Source of the DNA: Chimonanthus salicifolius
Lineage: Eukaryota > Streptophyta > Magnoliopsida > Laurales > Calycanthaceae
Direction: 5' to 3'
Assembly (NCBI GenBank): GCA_013350335.1
Contig: CM023536.1
Coordinates: 46,570,314-46,634,313, forward strand
DNA: 64,000 bases
Below the pieces are notes generated by a model. It was given only the letters and a program-made list of their open reading frames with translations. It did not search any database and was not told where the DNA came from. Below, one piece after another: positions 1-10,709 of this stretch. Positions within the stretch are counted from its first letter, which is position 1. Each line of letters starts with the position of its first letter. The position numbers and the translations under genes are program-made.

Positions 1-1145
1 GTGCGTCTTATATAATTCACTGCATCCGAATAATGTCGAAAATCTAGTTTGAATGCCTCAAACGCTTCATTAAATGCAACTTCGGATGGAGACTCGACGC
101 ATTCATTCCATTGAGTCAAAAATGCATTCCATTCTTCCACTTTATTGAAAAGAGGCTTACAATGAGCAAGAATATTCTTGTTGATGTGCCAAATACAAAA
201 GATATGTACAGCATTAGGGAACTCTGAATCAATGGCATTCTTCAACGCCAAATCTCTATCTGTCAAAAAAACTTGTCGATCATGATTTACTCCTAATACC
301 TTCTTGAACATCTGTAACGCCCATACGTAATCTTCAAATTTTTCATTCCTCATAAATGCAAAGCATGAGTAGAAAGTCTTGTTGAAACTTGTGATACCAA
401 CGATATTAAGCAATGGCATATGATATCTGTTGGTTTTGTAAGTGCAATCCATGAGAAATACATTATTATAGGTTTTCATAAGTACAACTGACAGTGGATG
501 TGCAAAGAGAAGATGAGATAAATGACCTTGACTGTCATAGTTGAGAAAATATTGGTAACCACCTACTTGAAGATCTTCTAACAAGGCTTCAATTGAAGTA
601 CGACCTCTAAGTTGCTCTTTTCGAACCGATGCCAAAAAATTGTACAAATCATTAGATGATACTCCAATCTCTGGATTCTCGTTTCGAAGGGTCGTCATAA
701 TTTGTCGGGGTGGTACATTGCTGTTATACATTTCAATGATCATTCTCTTCTCCTCATCTGAAAAACACCTTGTACTCGGATGACCTACTAATACGCTCGT
801 CAGATCATGATTGTGCTCCACATTTTTTATAGTCAACTTCCATGACCCATCAACAATTTGTTTCCCTCTCACTTGAAATGGACAATTAACAAGGCGAGAA
901 TATGCTTTCTTCTTCCTCTCGTCATCTTTCAAATTAACTGTGCTACGATATGTACCCCCTCTATCGCAACCAAAAATAACTACATTGCTTCTATTGCATG
1001 ACCTCTTAATGGTAGCTACAAATCCTTGCGCAGTGCAAACCTCCTTAACATGCTTCACTAAATCATCACGACTTGAAAAACACCTCTCAACAAACTCATT
1101 GTCAACAATATCATTCTCAACAATCTCATCATTTTCACAATCCAT
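1..1145 (-). CDS. MULE-type transposase, C-terminus outside window
   Basis: An uninterrupted minus-strand frame of about 381 codons runs from an ATG at 1145 to the window edge. The frame is also open upstream to a stop near 1280, but no earlier ATG is evident. The N-terminal third resembles the MuDR/FAR1-type DNA-binding region: basic and cysteine-containing, with the motif VEHNHDLT near residue 110. The middle and C-terminal part matches the MULE transposase domain: FLMDCTYKTN near residue 230 (likely first catalytic Asp), LTDRD near 295 (likely second Asp) and the family C-x2-H motif in CIWHINKN. The third acidic residue cannot be assigned safely. The protein would cut and paste elements bearing its terminal inverted repeats, acting in the nucleus. 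The lack of stops in 1.1 kb suggests recent activity. A domesticated FAR1-like host gene is possible but less likely because a TIR lies 0.9 kb upstream. Confidence 0.85.
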   Translation of the reverse strand, partial: MDCENDEIVENDIVDNEFVERCFSSRDDLVKHVKEVCTAQGFVATIKRSCNRSNVVIFGCDRGGTYRSTVNLKDDERKKKAYSRLVNCPFQVRGKQIVDGSWKLTIKNVEHNHDLTSVLVGHPSTRCFSDEEKRMIIEMYNSNVPPRQIMTTLRNENPEIGVSSNDLYNFLASVRKEQLRGRTSIEALLEDLQVGGYQYFLNYDSQGHLSHLLFAHPLSVVLMKTYNNVFLMDCTYKTNRYHMPLLNIVGITSFNKTFYSCFAFMRNEKFEDYVWALQMFKKVLGVNHDRQVFLTDRDLALKNAIDSEFPNAVHIFCIWHINKNILAHCKPLFNKVEEWNAFLTQWNECVESPSEVAFNEAFEAFKLDFRHYSDAVNYIRR

Positions 1146-1534
1146 AGTACTAATTTCAAAGAAATTTTGAGAGTCTTGGGTTTGAGAAAGAGTTACCTTT
1201 GATTCCGGTTCGGAGATTGAGAGAGTAACTTCTGAGAGATACTTTCGAATCAATATAGGCGATTTGAGAGAGTATCTTCAAATAGTGGAGTGATTCGTTT
1301 TTTAAAGCGGGTTTGGGGTTTCAGGGAAAATAGTTTGGAAAGGAGTTTGAGAGAGAGGGGTTTGAGTGAGAGGGGTGTAGAAAAGGCTTTGAGGAAGAAA
1401 ATTTCGAAATCGGGGAGGTTTTGAAGGAGAAGATTTCGAAATCGGGGTTCTGAGGGACTAGGGTTTCGAAAGGGGCGAGATGAAAACGAAAAATGAGAGT
1501 GAAGAGGGGAGCAATTGAACTTATACTTAGTTTC

Positions 1535-2010
1535 GCATGATCGATCGATCGCACGATCACAGTGATCGATCGATCGATCTTGCCCTAAACAGAAGATCGA
1601 TCGCACGATTGTATGTGATCGTGCGATCGATCTTGAGATGAGAGGTCGACTGTCTGACAGTCGAGCTCTCAGTTAAGATCGATCGCACGATCACATACAA
1701 TCGTGCGATCGATCTTTGAATGGGTCACAGTCGATCGCACGATCAGATACAATCGTGCGATCGATCTTGGTGGGAGCGGTCGACTGTCAAACCGTCGACG
1801 TCTCAGTTAAAATCGATCGCACGATCCCATGGAACCGTGCGATCGACTGAAACCCGTGTTTTGATCGATCGATCGATTCGAAAATGAACTGTCGAATCGA
1901 TCGATCGATCGTATACGCCTCAGATCGAGCGTATACGCCTCAGATCGATCGATCGACGCGAAATGGCGTTGCAGCACCGATCGCACGATTTCGCGCGGAA
2001 AGGGCAGAAT
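1535..2010. repeat. Array of GATCGATCGCACGATC-type palindromes
   Basis: About a dozen copies of GATCGATCGATC, CGATCGCACGATC and TCGTGCGATCGATC alternate with GGTCGACTGTC and its complement. Pairs such as ATCGATCGCACGATC and GATCGTGCGATCGAT form inverted repeats 10-30 bp apart. The array lies between the MULE-1 TIR and its transposase start, where promoter and transposase-binding sites are expected. Its role is inferred. Confidence 0.8.
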
Positions 2011-2080
2011 GGTAATTTCCACTCAATTTTCGGAAATCGGTGTCTGCTAACAGAAAGTGTCGGTGTCTATATTGCCACCC

Positions 2081-3386
2081 TTATTTTAAATCAATGTTTA
2101 TATAAATTTTATATAATAATATAATGAACTTGTACAAAAAAATCTAATTCATCAAATTTAAAATCTTTTCTTATTTTTAATTTTATATGAGTCTTTATTG
2201 TTTAAAATTAATATAATTTTCTTATGTCATCAAATTTTAAAATCTTTTTTATATGCTCAACTAATTTTGAACTAAAATTTCTTACTTACAGTAAAACTCC
2301 TATAAAATAATACTATTAGGATCAAGAGAAATTATTATCTTAACGGGGTTATTGATTTATCGATAAATAAATAATTTATTAATTTATCGATAAATGAATA
2401 TTTATTAATTTAGAGAGAGTATTATGTTTTTATTATTTAAACATGTATCGATAAAATAATGGATGTAGTCAAAAGTTAATATATAGAAACCCAAGAGATT
2501 TTAAAAAAAGAGAATATGACAATTGTGTTTACTACCAATTGTTTCTCCAAAAGAAATCTTTCAAGCAATATAACCTTAAATAACTACTTGTTGCAACATG
2601 AAAAAAAAAATATAATATATATATATATATACATCAGAGGTGGTGTATGCCATGCAAAAAATTAAAGATGAAGTTGAGTTCAGTTTATATACAAAGAAAC
2701 GGCGGACAACATTAGATACATGTTTTGAGAAAGAGTAAAATTGAGAAAATAGAAATTGTAAAGTAAAAAGTTATTCAATGCTATATTATGAATTTTTATT
2801 TGCTATTTTTTTATGTACTTCATCAATTATTAATTTATATTACTTTGCACTCTTAAGGATTTCTAAAAAATTATTATCTTATGCATTTAGCGAGGTTATT
2901 AATTTAGTACACTCGTCCGAGTTGGGACCAGAAGATTTATTATTTCAGCGAGGTTATTAATTTATCGAATTTTTACTGTACATGAATTTTAATATTAACA
3001 GAATAAGAATATGTGATTTTTTTCTTAATTTTAGCTATTTTATATAAATTATTTCCTATCAAAATATATAAAAACTATAACCATATAAATGGTTAAGATT
3101 TATTTTACGATTGTTTTAAATTATCTCTTTTATTTCTATTAGCTATATATATAAAGAGATAGTTTAAAGTGATCACTAGATAATCTTGATTATTTATTTA
3201 TTAAATAGTTATATTTTATTTTAATGTTAGTAAAAAATAAAAATTAATTAATTAAAAATAAGAAAATATATTTAAGATAAATTTATTGAGGTGAAAGGAT
3301 TTGATCCAACAATATTACATTATAATCTAAAAACAGAGAATAATCATGTAAAATTTGACTAAAAACAAAGAAAGATATTTACCCAA
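2081..3386. other. AT-rich stretch without recognisable gene
   Basis: Very AT-rich DNA with a short (TA)n tract near 2610-2632 and repeated blocks of the type GGTTATTAATTTATCGA (near 2345, 2375, 2893 and 2951). I see no coding signal. Confidence 0.6.
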
Positions 3387-3520
3387 CGTTGGGTATCTCA
3401 ATTGGTTGGGCTCCCATCTCTTGTAGTAGGAGGTCTCCAGTTCAATCCCTGGCCCCTTAAAAGGGGTCGAAGGTGTTTGTTGGTAGTTATCTAGATAGAT
3501 TTTAAATTAGTGCCAAAGAA
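3387..3520 (+). mobile_element. tRNA-derived SINE
   Basis: A tRNA-like head with an A-box-like sequence (TATCTCAATTGG) is followed about 35 bp later by a B-box-like sequence (CAGTTCAATCCCTGG). Such internal RNA polymerase III promoters define plant tRNA-derived SINEs. No cloverleaf acceptor pairing is convincing, so I do not call a tRNA gene. The 3' boundary is approximate. Confidence 0.55.
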
Positions 3521-3829
3521 AGAATAGTGTATTCACTAATAGTTGAACAATCATGATTCACTAATATTTATGTCAACCCTCTATCAATAAGTATTATCTA
3601 AGTATATTAAGGCGCCCCATATAGACACCCGATTTTATGCCTCTACACACCCGATTTCAAAAAAATCGGGTGAAATTACCATTCTACCCCTCCGTGTTCT
3701 ATCATCCGAATGAAAAGAATAGTGCAATTTCAGTTCGTTCGGACGAATGAATATATATAATATAAATTCATTCATTTCAATGATCAGTTTGGATATACCC
3801 TAAAAATAGTATGTTCCTTTGGTGAGTAA

Positions 3830-4010
3830 ACAATGTGACATGGTAAATATCAAAGAATGCTGGAGTAAATGTGGTGCATAAGACACACAATGTGACATGG
3901 TAAATGTCAACGAATGCTGGAGTAAATGTGGTGCACAAGACACACAATGTGCCATAATGTCAAAGAATGTAGAGTAAATGTAGTGCACAAGACACACAAT
4001 GGAGAACTAA
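3830..4010. repeat. Three ~60-bp tandem repeats inside MULE-2
   Basis: Three imperfect copies share ATGTGACATGGTAAATRTCAA, then GAATGCTGGAGTAAATGTGG, then a stretch ending in GACACACAATG. The third copy is shortened. They are tandem and in the same orientation. Confidence 0.75.
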
Positions 4011-4154
4011 TTCTAGAGATACCAAGTATCAGTCAACAATTCCTCAAAGTAATTTTGGCAACTCCCACAGTATAGGTTATTGGTGTGCTATTTCGGATTC
4101 TGTCTTGTAAAGGGAAATCAGTGCCATGTTTACTGGAAGATATCATAGCAAATC

Positions 4155-4325
4155 AGCTGAATATGGGGATGCAGCCAAAACATAGGCCAAGTCTGAAGAG
4201 GACAAACTTGAGGAATATGGGGATGCAGCAAAAACATGGGCCAAGTATGAAGAGGACAAACTTGATGAATATGGAGATGCAGCCAAAACATGAGCCAAGT
4301 CTGACGAGGACAAGCTTGAGGAAGT
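4155..4325 (+). pseudogene. Repeated coding-like fragment, possible captured gene piece
   Basis: Three ~60-bp direct repeats encode, in one plus frame, a 20-residue period of the type EYGDAAKTWAK followed by an acidic/lysine stretch EEDKLEE. Two of the three copies have a stop at the Trp position. Low complexity, high charge and periodicity recall hydrophilic stress proteins, but I cannot name a parent gene. The position inside a transposase-less MULE fits transduplication (Pack-MULE capture) followed by tandem expansion. Another frame is open through all copies (4085-4327), but its composition is uninformative. Confidence 0.4.
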
Positions 4326-5053
4326 GAATGAGAAGGCGTATTCGTTCGAATGATCCTAAGTGATAATTCGAATGAATGAACATATATAAGTTCACTCGTC
4401 TGATCGAACACATCAGTGTATTTCAATTCGTTCGAATGAATATACTCATTCGAATGAACTGATGTTACACTGATGTGTTCGTTCGAATGAGTATATTCAT
4501 CCGAACGAATTGAAAATGAGCTGACAGTTCGTTAGGATGAAAATACACAAAAGGGTAGAATGGTAATTTCACCCGATTTTTTGAAATCGGGTGTGCAGGG
4601 CAGATTTTCCTGGTGTCTATATGGGGCGCTGTATATTAAAGGGAAGTGATTTTGTACCCAGTAAGTTACCCACCGTACACCCCTTTAAGAGGATTTCCAA
4701 TTTACCCTAACTCTCATTTTCTCTTTTGCAATCGTTACCTCCTATCTGTATTTTCTTCTTCCTCTTTCCCGCAGCGTTCGCGTTTATTTCTAGAGCATCT
4801 GGGTCTTCCTCCTTCCCGTGCATGTCCGCATTTATTTTCCACAGCGCCGGCATCTTACTTCTTCTACATTTTATTTCCTACAGCGTCTTCTTCTTCCCCA
4901 TTCGTACGCACCCATTCCTCTCAAGAAAGGGTAGGGACTTCCTCCCTCTTCTCTTTCGTTTTCGAGCAACATCGTCTCTATTCCCTCTCATTCTCACGTA
5001 GAAGCAGCATACCCTCTTCTCTCTCTCCCTCTTATACGTGTTTTCACTCTTTC

Positions 5054-5403
5054 TAATGTAGCACGGGTATCAACCCGTAAATTAGAATCTCATCCGAATT
5101 GGAAACCCGGCCAAAAATCGAAGAGATTCAAGAAATTTCCATTGCCTTATTTGTAAATTTAGATTTGCTTAGGAGTATTTCTATTTTTTATTTTTAATTT
5201 CATTTTTAATTAGTAGTTATTTTTAGAGTTACAGTTAAATTAGGATTAGGGTTTCTTTTCCTATAAATATTCTTCATGGATGGCAGAATCATATTCTTCG
5301 CAGTGCCCAAACCGTCGATATTCAAGAAATGCCTCATCAAGTATCGGCGATGATCACATTTAACTCAAACTCAAGGACAAGTTCTTTTTCAACCAGGGGA
5401 GAC
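5054..5403 (+). mobile_element. Ty3-type LTR start fused to 3' internal region (deleted copy)
   Basis: 5054-5271 matches the first ~220 bp of the LTRs at 5404 and 10710 (TAATGTAGCACGGGTATC at the start, TTTCTTTTCCTATAAATATT at the end). It jumps directly into CATGGATGGCAGAATCATATT, the internal sequence found before the LTR at 10710. The segment ends with a purine-rich tract (AACCAGGGGAGAC) at the next LTR. The body of the element has been deleted. Confidence 0.65.
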
Positions 5404-6895
5404 TAATGTAGCACAGGTATCGACCCGAAAATCAAAATGTCTCCCAGGTTGAAAACCCGACCAAGAATCGAAGAGATCCGGGAAATTTCTATTTTTATTT
5501 ATTTCCATTGTCTTATTTGTAAATTTAGATTTGCGTAGGATTATTTCAATTTTTTATTTTTTATTTTCTCTTTTAATTAGTTGTTATTTTTTGAATTAGA
5601 GTTAAATTAAGATTAGGGTTTCTGTAATACCCTGCCCCAGATTAGGCGTGTTTTAGCTTGTTAATCCTTTTTAGCCGGTTAATCTTGAGGATTACGGTTA
5701 GGGCTTCGAGGAAAGCCTAGGTTTGGCCCAATCCGAGCTCGAGAGCTCAGTGATCCAGCTCATCAAGCTGGAGGGGTATTTTGGTAATTTACCGCTTGTA
5801 GTGATAATTTGATAAATTATATTGTTATGTGTATAATATTGGTGGATAATATTCTCCTTAATGAAAGACTTACATTTTCTGATTTTAAAATGAAATTATT
5901 TTCAGAAAATAGTATTTAATCACCGCCCATCAAAACCCCGAAAGGGAGTTTTAATTATTTTAAATAATTTCAGAAAAGAAATAAATTTTGAAAATAGTAT
6001 TTGGTGTTAGAACATTTTAAGAATGGTCTAGTTATTTTATTTCACTTCAAAATAAGATTTACAAATTGGTTATTTTTACATTTGTTTAATTAAGTAATTA
6101 TGGGTAAAATATGATTTTTATTTAAATCAAGGGTTTTTAATAAGAGATAAATTCTGAAATTATTATGGTGACCTATGTTTTCAAAACCCAACCCATCTGT
6201 AAGGTTGGACTAAGTTTTTGAGTTTTTAAATTAGTGCTTTTAGTTTTAAAAATCGATTTTTATTAAACCTGGACTTATCTGCAATTTAGAAAATATTTGG
6301 GGGCTGATCTGCAATCGCAGAAAATGTACACACGCCACACAGGCGCGTGCACTGCCGCTCAGCCCGATTTCCGGCTCAGATCACCTCACATCGTGCCGTC
6401 CCATCCCCGGATTTTCGGCTGAATTCCTATAAATTCAGGCCTCCTACCATCGGTTGAACTCCCAAAAATCTTCTTCTCTTCTCTCTGTTGAAATCCCGAC
6501 CGGCCGACCTCTGCTAAGCTGCTGTTTTTCAGTAACAGTAAGCTTAGAAGAAAGCTTTGCAAAAATCCGAATTTCAGCCCAGGAACCGAAGCAAAGGTAT
6601 CCATTGCATTCCTCTTTAAATTCTAACCGGTTTAGAATCAAACAAAACCAAATTTGACCCTGTTTTGATGGAGAAAAACCAGTTTTAAATCTAAGGAAAA
6701 ACCATGGGTTTCATGTACCCGTGAGCTTTCACTGTTTAGATCGGATGGCCCAGTAAGCTTCAAAGCTCCAAACCATTCCCTATGGAAAGAGGACTCCCAG
6801 AGAAGTCCATCAGACCAAATAGATGTGAAAACCGAATCCGGGAAGCCCTCCCTTTCTAGAATCGCATTTCACTGTTTTTCCGCCATGACTGTCTG

Positions 6896-7260
6896 CTAGT
6901 GTAGACAGTTGGGGAAGACGACTCTCGGAAGGTCCGAGAGCCGATCTTCGGACGGTCCGAACTTTCGGACGGTCGGACGTTCCGAGCCGTGGCCCTCGGA
7001 CGTTCCGAGCTTCACCCGAAGCCTAGTTCGCCCGAGGTGAGCCAGACCCCCTTCGGACGAACCGAGCCCACTCGGAAGTTCCGAGACATACCTTCGGACT
7101 GTTCCGAGCTTTGCAGACCCACCGAGACTTATTTTGGGATTTTAAACGGTTCGGATGGACTTCGGAAGGTCCGAGACCCAGTCTTCGGACGATCCGAAGT
7201 CAGGCCCATGGTCCGAGGCCAGTGACTTAATTGTGTGGTTCGGATAATCCGAAGCCACTG
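6896..7260. repeat. Array of TCGGACGGTCCGA-type palindromes in solo LTR
   Basis: At least ten variants of CTTCGGACGGTCCGAAG, TCGGACGTTCCGAG and CGGAAGGTCCGAG lie in either orientation within 365 bp, in a CpG-rich stretch inside an otherwise AT-rich LTR. Confidence 0.8.
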
Positions 7261-8479
7261 TACCCAGTTCCGATGTGATATTCCGAGGGACCCGTTTTTA
7301 AATGATAAAACATTGTTTGATTATGGTTTTTGTCTAATCTTGATTATTATTTAATGTGTTTGATTATTTGTGATGATTTATACCCCCCTTGTTAATTAAA
7401 AATGTACTAACCCCTTTCTCTTATTATTTATAGTGTAAATACTATTGTATCCGCTTTCAGGCTGACCCTAGTGGTCGGGAACTGAGTGATTCACTTTCAG
7501 GACGACACTTTAGTCGGGCACTGAGTGACCTCGAGGCCTACTCAAAATGTCAGCTCTGGTCCTATCTAGAAGACAACCGAGAAGTGACCCGAGGATCTAG
7601 ATCTAACTGAATAAGTCAATCTGGTCAATGCCCAGAAGACAATATGAGTTTGGACTGAGCCCATTTTTATTATATTATTATCTTGTGGATGATTTAAAAA
7701 TGCTAGAAACCAAGTAGGAGACTCATTTCCATGAACCCTGGATATTTTGTGGGAAAACGAATGATTTCCAAATACTACGTATACGTACGTATCTGTTATG
7801 TATATTGATTGTGCACTTGTGTGTTGTTTGAACAGAGACCGCGTAAACCACACAGAACGGTGAGGGAACTTAACCTTGTAGTTAAAATATAAACAGGTTT
7901 GGTTATTGGATATGGATATTGAACAATGAGTGGTTTCAGATTTGATGAACCCACTCATGTGCCTAAATGTGACGCACTATGGTAAGAGTGCTTATGATGC
8001 TGGCCTAAACTGGACGCACTATAGTAAGAGTGCTCGTGATACTGGTAAATGCTATTATCAGGCGAAATGTGTATTACTGCTTCCACGTGCCTGGACTATT
8101 GAATCAATATCAGCCATATGAGAGATAGTTTGTCTACTGGACCATGGGTGGACTATGGGCGTCAGTTGCTGACCTGAGGGTGTCAGTACCGGCTAAGTCA
8201 GAGCCGGAGATATATTTGCAAGGATGCATTTTGACCGTGTCGGGACTTAATACTATTGTTGTCAATATGGTGCCAAGAGGTTACGGTGGATGACAGCAGT
8301 AATGGAAAAATGATGAAATGATGAAATGATGAAAATGATGATGAGACTTTACTTGATATTGTGATTCTATTATCAAGCATGAGATGTTATATTACAACTA
8401 TTGATTATATACTCACCTGTTGCTTACTTAACTGCACTGTTATATTTCCTTCAGTGGGCTAGTTAGCTCACCCCACTCA

Positions 8480-8970
8480 TGTAATACCCTGCCCCAAAAA
8501 GTCCCACATTGCTAGTGGCATTGAAAGTTCCCTGGTATATAAGTAGTGGCCTTCCTCCTTCTAGCACAAGGCCTTTTGGGAGTAAAAAGTGGGTTGGCTC
8601 GCCAAAGCAAAGCCGTGCAGGTCCGTGTGTAGGCCCAAAGCGGACAATATTGTGCTAGCGGGACGGGTCATTACAAATGGTATCAGAGATGGTTCAACTC
8701 TCTGCCTGAAGGGTGTGGGCTTGGTTGTTGTGTGTGCAGAGCCGGGGACGGCTCTGGCTTTAAGAGGGGTAGATTGTAATACCCTGCCCCAAAAAGTCCC
8801 ACATTGCTAGTGGCATTGGAAGTTCCCTGGTATATAAGTAGTGGCCTTCCTCCTTCTAGCACAAGGCCTTTTGGGAGCAAAAAGTGGGTTGGCTCCCCAA
8901 AGCAAAGCCGTGCGGGTCCGTGTGTAGGCCCAAAGCGGACAATATTGTGCTAGCGGGACGGGTCGTTACA
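8480..8970 (+). mobile_element. Complete TRIM, TSD ACTCA
   Basis: Two 196-bp direct terminal repeats (8480-8675 and 8775-8970) start TGTAATACCCTGCCCC and end GGGTCRTTACA. They differ at about five positions. Just after the first lies a primer-binding site complementary to initiator-Met tRNA (TGGTATCAGAG at 8678); just before the second is a polypurine tract (TAAGAGGGGTAGAT). ACTCA occurs at 8475-8479 and 8971-8975. Total 491 bp with no coding capacity, the definition of a terminal-repeat retrotransposon in miniature. It needs trans-acting proteins. Confidence 0.95.
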
Positions 8971-10130
8971 ACTCACCTTTCAGAAGTTGAACCCGAGGAG
9001 GAGAACCCTCCGTTTGGAGTTTAGGGTGGATAAGCTGCGGCGTTGCTTTGGGATTCCCATTGAAGGGAATACCCTTGTATTTGTGCTTTCTGATTTTTGG
9101 AACCATTTTCCTTTGTAAAGTACCAAGTGTGGTGCTTGGCGTGTGTTAATGTGTTGAACTAGGACTGCTACGTTTCTGTAGCTACTCTGATGTGATTTTG
9201 TAAATGATGAATCAATGGTTGGATTCTATATGTTAATGTTTTGAATAATGATTCAATGTTTGGAATTATGTATTGATGATTGTATTTTCTATGTCTATTT
9301 TATGGGGTAGGCATATGGTACATGTTTGAGTCCACATGATGGGATCATGTGTAACCTTTGAGCCCAACTGTTGATCCGGCCCAATTAGATTGCGTATGCT
9401 TGTGGTTCAGTTTATCTTTCAAAAAAAAAAAAATCTCACGTGTTCCGGGCTCACCTGTCGGATCGGGGCGTGACAGTTTCTTTTCCTATAAATATTACAT
9501 TAGGGGTTGTATTTTGGGATTATTGAATTAGAATGGAATATTGAAATATCTCTTCGTTGTAAGGGTGGACTCCGGCCTCTCGCTCCTTCTCTTATCTTGC
9601 TGCACAGACTCCCATGAGTTGGGTGCCAGCAATCTTCATATTTCTATTCTCTCTTTTTCTCCTCCTTCTTGTCTCTTCTGCCGTGCGGATCTGCCAGTTC
9701 TGTTGCTGTATTGCTTGCCTTCTCACCTGAGATCGTCATTCCACAGCCAGCAACGCCGAGCCTTGTCTGTTGCTCAGCTTCTCGTGGACGTTGCTGCAAG
9801 TTACAACCATACTTTTGCAAACCACCACCATTTCTTCAACAACCTCTCAGTTCGCAACCTCTGCACTTCTAGATCTGATCCATCATAATAAACCCATTAA
9901 TCCGATCAATCCTTTCCTAACAACCTATCCTTGGGTTTGTGCTGCCCGCAAGGTGTTATATTCCTTTGTGGGGCCCATCATGTCTTTAACCTCAAATCCA
10001 AATTCCTTTTGACCAGCCTACCACTACTGGTTGAATTCCTCCATTAATCAAGTCTTGCCATGTTATTTCTATTTTTATTAACCCACCAACTTAGCCACCT
10101 CCTTTGATCGATGGTAGAAACTTGACACTT

Positions 10131-10270
10131 CTGCTAAGTAAGGCGCGTTTTGGATCGGGTCATGTAGGCCAGTGCTCAAAAGCAAAACTGTGCGGGTCAA
10201 CGTGGGGCTCTGAGCGGACAATTTCTTGTTGAATCAAGCCTTAAGCCCTATGTTCGGGTTAGGTCGTTAC
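10131..10270 (+). mobile_element. TRIM-like terminal repeat fragment
   Basis: The end of this segment (AAAACTGTGCGGGTC, GAGCGGACAAT, GGTCGTTACA) parallels the 3' half of the TRIM repeats at 8480-8970. It replaces the tail of the Ty3-type LTR. It is either a diverged solo TRIM LTR or a rearranged piece. Confidence 0.5.
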
Positions 10271-10709
10271 ACAATCTCTTTGGCATGTATGACCATTTCA
10301 CCAGAGTTTGTGTATGTTCCTACAGATAATGTATACCCAAGATAGTGCCAGTATTGGAGAACGAGCCAGTTGAATTGTCGGCATCACATTCAATGTAACT
10401 AAAGAGTGTTGATCCTCCACGCGTGCCACATGCATCAGAAAAGTTGGATTTCATCGACAATGACCCCTTTTTGTTCTTTTTTTGTGACAAGCCATGACTC
10501 ATGGTTTTTTAAGACACCGTGCATCGTATTGCTCCCACTGTCATACAGGAACCTTGCATGCCTATTAAAGTCGTAAACGACAATATTCATCATGGATGGC
10601 AGAATCATATTCTCGAACCGTCGAGATTCAAGAAGTGCCTTATCAAGTATCAACGATTATCACATTTGATTTGAACTTGAGGACGAGTCCTTTTTCAACC
10701 AGGGGAGAC
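10271..10709 (+). mobile_element. 3' internal region of Ty3-type element with unidentified minus-strand frames
   Basis: 10588-10709 matches the internal segment before the LTR at 5404 and ends with a polypurine tract next to the LTR at 10710. 10271-10580 holds two overlapping minus-strand frames (10320-10502 and 10435-10653, 60 and 72 codons), which may be one frameshifted coding piece. I recognise no domain. It could be a captured host fragment, antisense to the element, or chance. Confidence 0.45.

Larger units (their letters stand above)
1..2080 (-). mobile_element. Mutator-like element (MULE-1), 5' part with one TIR
   Basis: The transposase frame is followed at 2000-2080 by a terminal sequence. 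Read inward from 2080 it contains ATATAGACACC, then ACACCGATTTC, then AAATTACCATTCTGCCC. The same blocks in the same order form both ends of the 3611-4630 element. Between the ATG and this TIR lies a palindrome-rich stretch (1535-2010). The other end and the TSD lie left of the window, so the total length is unknown. Inference: this is the autonomous, or formerly autonomous, member of the family that also mobilised MULE-2. Confidence 0.75.
3611..4630. mobile_element. Non-autonomous MULE (MULE-2), perfect 9-bp TSD
   Basis: The element starts GGCGCCCCATATAGACACC and its other end, reverse-complemented, starts AGCGCCCCATATAGACACC. The TIRs continue for roughly 80 bp through ACACCCGATTTC and AAATTACCATTCTACCC. 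The 9-bp duplication GTATATTAA flanks it at 3602-3610 and 4631-4639. Nine-base TSDs and long TIRs are diagnostic of MULEs. No transposase is encoded. The interior holds two tandem-repeat blocks (3830-4010 and 4155-4325) and subterminal TTCGTTCGAATGAAT-type palindromes. Ends match those of MULE-1, the likely source of transposase. Confidence 0.92.
5623..9475 (+). mobile_element. Solo LTR (~3.36 kb net), TSD GTTTC, Ty3-type
   Basis: Begins TGTAATACCCTGCCCC and ends GATCGGGGCGTGACA, with GTTTC at 5618-5622 and 9476-9480. The TG...CA ends, 5-bp TSD and absence of PBS, coding sequence or second LTR identify a solo LTR. LTRs of 3-4 kb with TGTAATACCC/GGGGYGTGACA-type ends are typical of plant Tekay/Del-like chromoviruses; that family assignment is inferred. 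It contains a palindrome array (6896-7260) and a nested TRIM. Confidence 0.85.
5404..10130 (+). mobile_element. Ty3-type LTR, interrupted by solo LTR 5623-9475
   Basis: LTR sequence 5404-5622 resumes at 9476-10130 and aligns with 10710-11594 throughout (shared TATAAATATTACATTA, GGTGGACTCC, CTTCTCGTGGAC-like and CCACCTCCTTTGATC blocks). Its length without the insert is about 870 bp. It follows a polypurine-like tract, as a 3' LTR would. No TSD was resolved for the parent element because its borders are rearranged. Confidence 0.7.

Noticed and set aside
940..1170. Plus-strand 76-codon frame
   Set aside because: Antisense shadow of the MULE transposase frame.
1250..2022. Minus-strand frames over the palindrome array and leader
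   Set aside because: Low-complexity, Ser/Arg/Asp-rich translations of GATC repeats; no domain.
3387..3460. Possible functional tRNA gene
   Set aside because: A and B boxes are present but acceptor, D and T stems do not pair as a tRNA; better explained as a SINE head.
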